Assembly (NCBI GenBank): GCA_035286365.1
Contig: DATHJZ010000222.1
Location: forward strand, 1 to 5,263
Direction: 5' to 3'
From: CADEED01 sp035286365
Lineage (GTDB): Bacteria > Pseudomonadota > Gammaproteobacteria > Steroidobacterales > Steroidobacteraceae
Length of the DNA: 5,263 bases
Positions 1 to 5,263 of the stretch are shown piece after piece. The notes under the pieces were generated by a model, which saw nothing but the letters and a program-made list of their open reading frames with translations, was not told the DNA's origin and did not search any database. Both the position numbers and the translations under genes were made by a program. The stretch's first letter is position 1. The number at the start of each line of letters is the position of its first letter.

Positions 1-2370
1 CTTATGCGCTGCCGAGCCCGGCAGGAATGGTGTCGGCTTTCCTTCGGCCCAATCTTCGATCCCGCTGCGATAGAACGGCGACAGCGGATGACCGGACGGC
101 CCGCCGGGCAATTCGAGATAACCGTCCCGTTCGCGTCCGGGTGACACCGCAAAACGCTCGGACGCGCCAAACGAGCCGTCCTGCACGCGCGGCATATGGT
201 GGTCGCCGGCGAGTTCCATCGTCGGCATGTCGAGCAGGCCCGACAACAGCGGCACTGCCCGCGACAGCGGATGACGCACGCGCACCGGTTCGCTGTGTCC
301 GAACGTGCAGTGCTCGAGCGCGCCGCATTCCTCGAGCAGCGTCTCTATCGAAGCATCCAGTCGCTGCAGCAGGAATTCGCGCCAGCTGGCAGCGCCGGGC
401 GGCGCGATGGAACTCGGTCGCTCGTTGACCAGCCGCCAGCCGGCCGCCTCGAACTGCGCCGGTCGGCGCGCCTCGAACGTGTCGCCCATGAATGCGGTAG
501 TGAGCCCGTGCCACAACCCATCCTCGGTGTTGGCGCGGAACACGCGCACGAGGTAGTAGCCCACCGCGTCGGGACTCGCCGCAGGTTTCCAGCGGCTGAC
601 GAGCTCGCGGAATACGCGTCGCTGCGGCGCGTTGTGCATGGCGTCCTCGTCGATCAGGCCCAGCAGCAGATCGCGCCAGCGCGCGACGAACAGCGCGCGC
701 GAATCGAGCTGAATCGTCAGCATGTCCGCTTCCGTGGCGGGGTGCGCGAGGCTCAGCAGATCGTCGCGGATCTGGCGGGCGCGCGCACCGATGTCGTACC
801 CGCCCGCACCCACATCGGCCTCATCGTCGCCCAGCGTGGCCTCGAGCTCGCCGTCGACGACGCGTTGATTGGCGGTCCACAGGCGGCCCACCGGCGGATC
901 GGCGATGCGCGGGTGATCCGTCGAATCGCGAAACTCGAGTGCGCCGAACAGGCGGTCCGGCCCGGTTCCGCGCGGCACGCGGCCGAGCAGCGTCCAGGCG
1001 ATGCGGCCGCGCGTATCGCCGACCACCATGTTCTGACCGGGGATGCCGACCCGCGGCGCCAGCGTCAATGCGTCGTCGATGCTGCGCGCGCGCTCGAGAC
1101 CTAACAATCCGAAGTTGGTGGCCTCCGGGCGGGTCGCGAGCCAGGCCACCTGTGCACACTCGCCCTGCGCCGCATCGCGGGCGTAGTCGGGGCCATCCAG
1201 CACCACGCCCGCACCCACGTCGCGGAATTCCACGTCCACGGCGTCGGCCCCGCGCACCAGGATGTGCTCGTGCCGAACGCCGTAATCGCCGCTCACACAT
1301 TTGCCGAACCGGACGTCGGAGAAATCGCCGTAGCTGTTGGTGAATCCCCAGGCCACCTGCCCGTTCGAGCCGGCGGCCACGGCGGGCGTTCCCGGCAAGG
1401 TGACACCCGTGATGTCGAGCGGCGCCGCACCGCTGACCCGCAGCCGCGCCGGGTACCACACCGCGGGCACACCGAGATCGAGGTGCATGTCGTTCGCGAT
1501 CAACGCGGTGCCCGAACGGGTGTGAATGCCGGCGACCGCCCAGCTGTTGCTGCCCGGCTTGGCTTCGCTCGCGCCGGCTTGCGGCGCGGGCCCGGGCGCG
1601 GTAAACCTGAGCAATTCGGGATACGGCTGCGTCAGCACGGGCGCGCTGTCCGTACAGGCCGCCTGCACACACGGCGCCTCGGACGAATAGTTAGGAGTAT
1701 CCCAGTCGGAATGCCCGGCGTAGAGGAACGTGATGAGCTGGTGCGCCGCCGCGGGCGTCGCCTGCGCGGTCGCGGCGCGTTCCAGGCGGCGACGGTCGAG
1801 CTCGGCCGTGAGGCTGCCGTACTGCAGCTGCCACCACATCGAATGCACGACCAGCACGGAATCTTCCGGCAGCCACGCGCGCGGGCTGGCGCGCAGCAAC
1901 AGGTATTCCCAGGGACGCGCGCGCAATGAATCCAGGCCCGCGTTCACCCCGCGCGCGTACGCATCGATGACCGCGCGTTCGTCGGCGGGCGCGGCCTCGA
2001 TCACCCGGCGCGCCACGGCGCGAAAGCCGAAGCGGCGCGCGCGCGTGTCGGTCTTCAGCGCGACGCCGCCGAACAGCTCGGACAGTTCGCCGGCCGCGAG
2101 CCGGCGCGACAGATCCATCTGGAAATACCGATCCTGCGCGTGCGCGTAGCCGGTGGCGAAGGCCAGGTCGGGGCGCGAGGCAGCGCTGATCACGGGCCGG
2201 CCGGCCGCATCGCGTTCAATGGATGCTTCGGCGCCGAGCCCGGACGCGTCGGCCCTGCCATCGAGCTGCGGCAGGCTCTGCCGCATGGCCCACCAGGCGA
2301 GCCCGAAAGCGGCGAGCGCCAGCACCGCGACGACGATCAGCGTCCATCGCAGCCAGCGCAGCCACTTCAT
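1..2370 (-). CDS. Penicillin acylase family protein (Ntn hydrolase, periplasmic), 3' end cut by window
   Basis: This gene encodes an amide-cleaving acylase of the penicillin G acylase / AHL acylase superfamily, made as one precursor that cuts itself into alpha and beta chains. The frame is open for all 790 visible codons. Residues 1-30 form a signal anchor (MKWLRWLRW, then a hydrophobic stretch at 10-28), followed by the family's SLPQLDG (32-38) and GYAHAQDRYFQMDLSRR (74-90). The predicted self-cleavage site is Gly273/Ser274 in PGSNSW, making Ser274 the beta-chain N-terminal nucleophile. His296 in the ANDMHL motif is beta-23. Asp349 and Asp352 align with the calcium ligands of E. coli PGA. 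Asn501 in TANQR is the probable oxyanion Asn. Near the end, GGPSGHPLSPFYR is the usual C-terminal family motif, so only a few residues should be missing. Six cysteines (234, 239, 358, 405, 682, 688) fit disulfides in an exported protein. The ATG lies 7 bp after the pyk stop, with AGGA 11 nt upstream inside pyk. The substrate cannot be read from the sequence. Confidence 0.93.
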   Translation of the reverse strand, partial: MKWLRWLRWTLIVVAVLALAAFGLAWWAMRQSLPQLDGRADASGLGAEASIERDAAGRPVISAASRPDLAFATGYAHAQDRYFQMDLSRRLAAGELSELFGGVALKTDTRARRFGFRAVARRVIEAAPADERAVIDAYARGVNAGLDSLRARPWEYLLLRASPRAWLPEDSVLVVHSMWWQLQYGSLTAELDRRRLERAATAQATPAAAHQLITFLYAGHSDWDTPNYSSEAPCVQAACTDSAPVLTQPYPELLRFTAPGPAPQAGASEAKPGSNSWAVAGIHTRSGTALIANDMHLDLGVPAVWYPARLRVSGAAPLDITGVTLPGTPAVAAGSNGQVAWGFTNSYGDFSDVRFGKCVSGDYGVRHEHILVRGADAVDVEFRDVGAGVVLDGPDYARDAAQGECAQVAWLATRPEATNFGLLGLERARSIDDALTLAPRVGIPGQNMVVGDTRGRIAWTLLGRVPRGTGPDRLFGALEFRDSTDHPRIADPPVGRLWTANQRVVDGELEATLGDDEADVGAGGYDIGARARQIRDDLLSLAHPATEADMLTIQLDSRALFVARWRDLLLGLIDEDAMHNAPQRRVFRELVSRWKPAASPDAVGYYLVRVFRANTEDGLWHGLTTAFMGDTFEARRPAQFEAAGWRLVNERPSSIAPPGAASWREFLLQRLDASIETLLEECGALEHCTFGHSEPVRVRHPLSRAVPLLSGLLDMPTMELAGDHHMPRVQDGSFGASERFAVSPGRERDGYLELPGGPSGHPLSPFYRSGIEDWAEGKPTPFLPGSAAHK

Positions 2371-2377
2371 GAGTTTG

Positions 2378-3826
2378 TCAGTCCTGCGGAACGCGCAGGA
2401 TGGTCAGGGCGTTGGTGCCGCCGGTGATGCCCGTGAGCTCACCCTTGGTGACGATGATCAGTTCGCCTTTTTCGACCAGGTCGAGCTGCAGCATCATCGT
2501 GAGGATGGCCTTGAACAGCTCGGCGGTGCGCACTTCGGGGATGTCGAACGGCACCGGGAACACGCCGCGATACAGCGTCACGCGGCGGCGCGTGGATTCG
2601 TGGCGCGTGAACGCGTAGATCGGTATGTCCGAACGCGAGCGCGACATCCACAGCGGCGTGGTGCCGGATTCGGTCAGCGCGACGATGGCGCGCACTTTCA
2701 TGTGATTCGCCGTGTACATCACCGCCATCGCGATCGCCTCTTCGGTGCGATCGACGATCCCATCGACACGATGGCGCAGGCGATTGTGAGTGAGCTGGTA
2801 TTTCTCGGCGCCGTTGATGATCTCTTCCATCGCCTGGATGGCCTTGACCGGATACTTGCCGATGGCGCTTTCCGCCGAGAGCATCACCGCGTCGGTGCCG
2901 TCCATCACGGCGTTGGCGACGTCCGAGACTTCGGCGCGCGTCGGCACCGGGCTCGAGATCATCGATTCCATCATCTGCGTGGCCGTGATCACGACCTTAT
3001 TGCGCGTGCGCGATTCGTGGATGATGGTTTTCTGCAGGCCCGTGAGCTCGGCATATCCCATTTCGACCGCGAGATCGCCGCGTGCGACCATCAACACGTC
3101 GGAAGCGTCGATGATCTCGGTGAGATTGTGGATGGCTTCGTGGCGCTCGATCTTCGCGCACAGGTGGCCATGACCGCCCGCTTCGCGCAGCAGCGTGCGG
3201 GCGAGATTCATGTCGGCGGCGTCACGCGCGAACGACACCGCGATGTAATCCGCGCCGCGGCTGGCGGCGAATTTGATGTCCTCGCGATCCTTGTCGGTCA
3301 GGGCGGGCGCGGAGATGCCGCCGCCCTTGAGATTCACGCCCTTGCGACCGGAGAGTTCGCCGCCCGCGATCACTTTCGTATCGATACGCGAGCCCGAGAC
3401 CTTGGTGACCTCGAGTTCGATCAAACCGTCGTTGAGCAGCAGCCGATTGCCGACCTTCACGTCCTTCGGCAGGTTCCTGTAGGCGCAGCCGACGACTTCC
3501 TCGTTGCCCGCGTTGATGTCGTGCGAGGTGTCGAGCGCGAAAGCCTGGCCGTCCTTGAGGTCGACCTTCTTGTTAGTGAAGTTCTCGATGCGGATCTTGG
3601 GACCCCCGAGATCTGCAAGTATCCCCACGTAGCGGCCCGCGCGGCGCGCTGCTTCGTGCACGAGATCGATGCGACGCCCGTGCTCCTCCTGCTTGCCGTG
3701 CGAGAAGTTGACGCGCGCGACGTCGAGTCCGGCGCGGACCATCTCGGTGAGTGTTTCGATGGAGTCTGTCGCGGGACCTAGGGTGGCGACGATCTTGGTG
3801 CGTGAGTGCAACTGGGGTATTGGCAT
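2378..3826 (-). CDS. pyk: Pyruvate kinase (PykA type)
   Basis: Pyruvate kinase transfers phosphate from phosphoenolpyruvate to ADP, giving pyruvate and ATP, the last step of cytosolic glycolysis. The protein has 482 residues, close to E. coli PykA (480). It starts MPIPQLHSRTKIVATLGPAT. Visible motifs in order: RVNFSHG (38-44, substrate and K+ site), GGPKIR (74-79), KGVNLKGGG (162-170), VSFARD (197-202), AKIER (224-228, with catalytic Lys225), MVARGDLAVEMG (246-257, metal and PEP binding), TATQMMESMI (281-290), and PTRAEVSDVANAVMDGTDAVMLSAES (295-320, described here by position and active-site signature). The remainder is the C-terminal regulatory domain, ending GGTNALTILRVPQD. The ATG at 3826 is chosen because homology begins there; in-frame extension to 4138 would run antisense through the NIPSNAP gene. 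Its ribosome binding site is weak, and an in-frame GTG lies 7 codons upstream. It is probably transcribed with the downstream acylase. The small substitutions (LGGPKIR for LQGPKIR, GDLAVE for GDLGVE) spare the catalytic residues. Confidence 0.97.
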   Translation of the reverse strand: MPIPQLHSRTKIVATLGPATDSIETLTEMVRAGLDVARVNFSHGKQEEHGRRIDLVHEAARRAGRYVGILADLGGPKIRIENFTNKKVDLKDGQAFALDTSHDINAGNEEVVGCAYRNLPKDVKVGNRLLLNDGLIELEVTKVSGSRIDTKVIAGGELSGRKGVNLKGGGISAPALTDKDREDIKFAASRGADYIAVSFARDAADMNLARTLLREAGGHGHLCAKIERHEAIHNLTEIIDASDVLMVARGDLAVEMGYAELTGLQKTIIHESRTRNKVVITATQMMESMISSPVPTRAEVSDVANAVMDGTDAVMLSAESAIGKYPVKAIQAMEEIINGAEKYQLTHNRLRHRVDGIVDRTEEAIAMAVMYTANHMKVRAIVALTESGTTPLWMSRSRSDIPIYAFTRHESTRRRVTLYRGVFPVPFDIPEVRTAELFKAILTMMLQLDLVEKGELIIVTKGELTGITGGTNALTILRVPQD

Positions 3827-3839
3827 GGCGGCGCATTCT

Positions 3840-3861
3840 GCCACGCGAATCGCCGCGTGGC
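3840..3861. promoter_or_regulatory. 22-bp inverted repeat between divergent genes, candidate operator or 5' UTR hairpin
   Basis: GCCACGCG and CGCGTGGC are perfect 8-bp arms around a 6-bp spacer (AATCGC). The repeat ends 13 bp before the pyk start on the minus strand and lies just upstream of the possible -10 box of the NIPSNAP gene on the plus strand. It could be the site of a dimeric regulator serving both genes, or an RNA hairpin close to the pyk start codon. The symmetry is seen directly; the role is inferred. In GC-rich DNA short palindromes also arise by chance. Confidence 0.4.
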
Positions 3862-3862
3862 G

Positions 3863-3868
3863 CATAAT
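3863..3868 (+). promoter_or_regulatory. Possible -10 box for the NIPSNAP gene
   Basis: CATAAT matches the sigma-70 consensus TATAAT at five of six positions and sits in the only AT-rich patch of the intergenic region, 32 bp before the start codon. No good -35 hexamer is found 16-18 bp upstream, where the inverted repeat lies, so the promoter may depend on an activator or may not be real. No convincing minus-strand promoter for pyk was found in the same 74 bp. Confidence 0.3.
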
Positions 3869-3888
3869 CAAAGACGTAATTAAAAATC

Positions 3889-3893
3889 GGAGG
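3889..3893 (+). promoter_or_regulatory. Strong ribosome binding site of the NIPSNAP gene
   Basis: GGAGG lies 7 nt before the ATG at 3901, which is near-ideal spacing. It fixes the start of the NIPSNAP gene and supports the plus strand as the coding strand there. Confidence 0.8.
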
Positions 3894-3900
3894 GGCGTCG

Positions 3901-4341
3901 ATGTTGCAGCAATCCTGGGCCAAATTTTCATGGGCAATGCTGGCGGTGGGGCTCGTTCTAGGTGCAAGCCTGCAGTGGGCGCGCGCCGCCGATGCACCCG
4001 CCGCGGGGCGCGTGTTCGAATTACGCACTTACCACACGTTTCCGGGCCGCCTCGATGCCCTGCACAAACGTTTTCGCGAACACACCATGAAGATCTTCGA
4101 GAAGCATGGCATGACGAATGTCGCGTACTGGACACCACAGGACAGTCCGGCCAAAGAGACCACGCTCATCTATGTGATCTCGCACGCGAGTCGCGAGGCC
4201 GCAAAGGCGAACTGGGCGGCGTTCGGCGCGGATCCGGAGTGGAAGAAGGTCGCGGCGGCGTCGGAAGCCGATGGCGGGAAGATCGTCGAGAAGGTCGAGT
4301 CCGTGTTCATGGACGCGACTGACTACTCGCCGGTGAAGTAA
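3901..4341 (+). CDS. Exported NIPSNAP family protein
   Basis: The protein has 146 residues: a Sec-type signal peptide followed by a single NIPSNAP domain. The signal has a short N-region with Lys8, a hydrophobic core at about 11-24, and a likely cleavage site ARA|AD after Ala29. The domain runs from about 37 to 143 and starts with VFELRTYHTFPGRLDALHKR, the typical family opening (an E-L-R-x-Y strand, then pGrl and a helix). It continues with EHTMKIFEKHGM, AYWTPQD, TTLIYVISHASREAAKANW and the DPEWKK segment. The family has a ferredoxin-like alpha/beta barrel fold, usually dimeric, and its biochemical role in bacteria is poorly defined; no catalytic residue can be assigned. A strong GGAGG site decides the start. 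The gene is divergent from pyk and convergent with pgk, so it is probably transcribed alone. The mature part has no cysteine and no lipobox, so a soluble periplasmic protein is the likeliest form. Confidence 0.9.
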   Translation: MLQQSWAKFSWAMLAVGLVLGASLQWARAADAPAAGRVFELRTYHTFPGRLDALHKRFREHTMKIFEKHGMTNVAYWTPQDSPAKETTLIYVISHASREAAKANWAAFGADPEWKKVAAASEADGGKIVEKVESVFMDATDYSPVK

Positions 4342-4345
4342 GAAT

Positions 4346-4428
4346 GGGGTCAGGCCCCATTTCTTGGCAAAAGGGGCCGGACCTGGAGCAGGTCCGGCCC
4401 CTTTTGCCAGGAAATGGCGCCAGACCCC
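4346..4428. repeat. 83-bp near-perfect inverted repeat (REP- or MITE-like palindrome)
   Basis: Two 40-nt arms (4346-4385 and 4389-4428) are separated by only GAG. Thirty-seven of 40 positions pair by Watson-Crick rules, one is a G-T pair (4364/4410), and two are mismatched (4352/4422 and 4356/4418). The inner 21 bp (4365-4385 with 4389-4409) are perfect. The outer part of the left arm carries GGGGTCAGGCCCCATTT, resembling palindromic intergenic repeats that I recall from many high-GC proteobacteria, some near REP-associated tyrosine transposases. No transposase is present here, so if mobile it is non-autonomous. It occupies almost the whole gap between the two convergent stop codons. Confidence 0.85.
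4369..4405. terminator. Bidirectional intrinsic terminator formed by the palindrome core
   Basis: The core is a GC-rich 13-bp stem (GGGGCCGGACCTG with its complement) around a GAG loop, flanked by AAAA on the left and TTTT on the right. On either strand the transcript therefore forms a strong hairpin followed by four U residues. The position between the convergent stops of the NIPSNAP gene (4341) and pgk (4432) fits termination for both. The U-run is short, so efficiency is uncertain. Confidence 0.65.
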
Positions 4429-4431
4429 TAG

Positions 4432-5263
4432 CTAACTACCGTTAGCTCTGGATTCGAGCATGGCCACCGCGGGCAGCGTCTTCCCCTCGACGAACTCGAG
4501 GAACGCGCCGCCGCCCGTGCTGATGTACGAGATGCCCTCTTCGACGCCGTACTTCTCGATCGCCGCCAGCGTGTCGCCGCCGCCGGCGAGCGAAAACGCC
4601 GGGCTCCTGGCAATCGCCTGCGCGATCGTCTTCGTGCCCTCACCGAACTGATCGAACTCGAACACGCCCACCGGGCCGTTCCAGATGATCGTGCCGGCCG
4701 TCTGCAGCATCGCGCCGAAGCGCTCGGCCGTATCCGGGCCGATATCGAGAATCAGCTCATCCGACCGCACATCGTGAATGTTGCGCACGTCGGCATGCGC
4801 CGTCGCGGCAAATTCCTTCGCCACGACCACGTCCGTCGGCAGCGGAATCTCCGCGCCGCGCGCGCGCGCCTGCTCGAGCAGCTTGCGCGCCATGTCGAGC
4901 ATTTCCGCCTCATGCAGCGACTTGCCGACGTTGACGCCAGTGGCCGCGAGAAAGGTATTCGCGATGCCGCCGCCCACGATCAGCTTGTCCACCTTGGCTA
5001 ACAAGGATTCGAGCACCGTGAGCTTGGTCGACACTTTCGAACCAGCAACAATCGCGACGAGTGGCCGCGCCGGCTTCGCCAGTGCACGCTCGAGCGCTTC
5101 CAGTTCACCTACCAGCAGCGGGCCCGCGCAGGAAATCTTCGCGAACTTGCCGACACCGTGAGTGGAAGCCTCGGCGCGATGCGCCGTACCGAACGCATCC
5201 ATCACGAACACGTCGCACAGTGAGGCCATCTGCTTCGCGAGATCTTCCTTGTCCTTCTTCTCG
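4432..5263 (-). CDS. pgk: Phosphoglycerate kinase, N-terminal part beyond window
   Basis: Phosphoglycerate kinase transfers phosphate between 1,3-bisphosphoglycerate and ADP in cytosolic glycolysis and gluconeogenesis. The visible 276 residues begin in frame at the window edge with EKKDKEDLAKQ; about 110-120 N-terminal residues should be missing compared with the usual 387-400. The Met codon at 5229 is internal, not the start, because homology continues upstream of it. Motifs in visible numbering: FVMDAFGTAHRA (19-30), GPLLVGELEAL (47-57), VAGSKVSTKL (72-81, nucleotide-binding Lys region), LIVGGGIANTF (94-104), WNGPVGVFEF (194-203), AGGGDT (226-231) and ISTGGGAFLEF (247-257, nucleotide phosphate loop). 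The gene ends with a TAG stop at 4432. It shares its strand with pyk about 600 bp downstream, but the NIPSNAP gene and a terminator-like palindrome lie between them, so read-through is unlikely. Confidence 0.97.
   Translation of the reverse strand, partial: EKKDKEDLAKQMASLCDVFVMDAFGTAHRAEASTHGVGKFAKISCAGPLLVGELEALERALAKPARPLVAIVAGSKVSTKLTVLESLLAKVDKLIVGGGIANTFLAATGVNVGKSLHEAEMLDMARKLLEQARARGAEIPLPTDVVVAKEFAATAHADVRNIHDVRSDELILDIGPDTAERFGAMLQTAGTIIWNGPVGVFEFDQFGEGTKTIAQAIARSPAFSLAGGGDTLAAIEKYGVEEGISYISTGGGAFLEFVEGKTLPAVAMLESRANGS

Noticed and set aside
196..1104. 302-codon open frame on the plus strand
   Set aside because: It is antisense to the acylase, which has clear family motifs throughout; this product is low-complexity and Arg/Ala rich.
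821..1672. 283-codon open frame on the minus strand
   Set aside because: It is a shifted frame of the acylase gene on the same strand. The real frame is open across the whole region, so there is no frameshift to explain it.
1..2370. Acylase as a broken pseudogene
   Set aside because: Reading the minus strand codon by codon from 2370 to 1 shows no stop and no frame change, and the nucleophile Ser, beta-23 His and oxyanion Asn are all present.
2153..3781. 542-codon open frame on the plus strand
   Set aside because: It is antisense to pyk over nearly its full length. The product is rich in Arg, His and Asp with no recognisable domain, as expected for a shadow frame in GC-rich DNA.
3827..4138. 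N-terminal extension of pyruvate kinase to a 586-aa protein
   Set aside because: The extra 104 residues run antisense through the NIPSNAP gene, show no family similarity, and pyruvate kinases of this type start close to position 3826.
4432..5229. PGK starting at the Met codon at 5229 as a complete 265-aa protein
   Set aside because: PGK similarity continues in frame upstream to the window edge, and the whole N-terminal substrate-binding domain would be missing; the gene is cut by the window, not short.
1..5263. Defence system, CRISPR array, riboswitch, tRNA or rRNA
   Set aside because: No regularly spaced repeats, tRNA-like cloverleaf, conserved rRNA segments or defence-type genes were seen; nearly all of the window is accounted for by four protein genes and short intergenic regions.

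Overview
The window looks like a piece of a high-GC proteobacterial chromosome, most likely a gammaproteobacterium. The reasons are the neighbouring pgk and pyk genes, a PykA-type pyruvate kinase, the proteobacterial form of the PGK motifs, and a long palindromic intergenic repeat of a kind scattered in such genomes. The taxon is an inference; no rRNA or other marker is present.

Layout, left to right. Positions 1-2370 (minus) hold a penicillin-acylase-family Ntn hydrolase. Its frame is open for 790 codons and runs off the left edge, probably missing only its last few residues. Seven bases upstream of its start is the stop of pyruvate kinase, pyk, at 2378-3826 (minus, 482 aa, intact); the two look co-transcribed. 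Positions 3827-3900 are a 74-bp divergent intergenic region with a 22-bp inverted repeat, a possible -10 box and a strong ribosome binding site. Positions 3901-4341 (plus) encode a small exported NIPSNAP-domain protein. An 83-bp near-perfect inverted repeat (4346-4428) fills nearly all of the gap to the convergent phosphoglycerate kinase gene, pgk, at 4432-5263 (minus), whose N-terminal part lies beyond the right edge.

Functionally, pgk and pyk are the two ATP-generating steps of lower glycolysis and are often neighbours in proteobacteria. Here they share a strand but are separated by an oppositely oriented exported NIPSNAP gene flanked by a large palindrome on one side and a new divergent promoter region on the other. 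The periplasmic acylase has joined the pyk transcript. I see no RNA genes, CRISPR array, insertion sequence with transposase, or defence system. The main non-routine points are the palindrome, the interruption of the glycolytic pair, and the acylase coupled to pyk.
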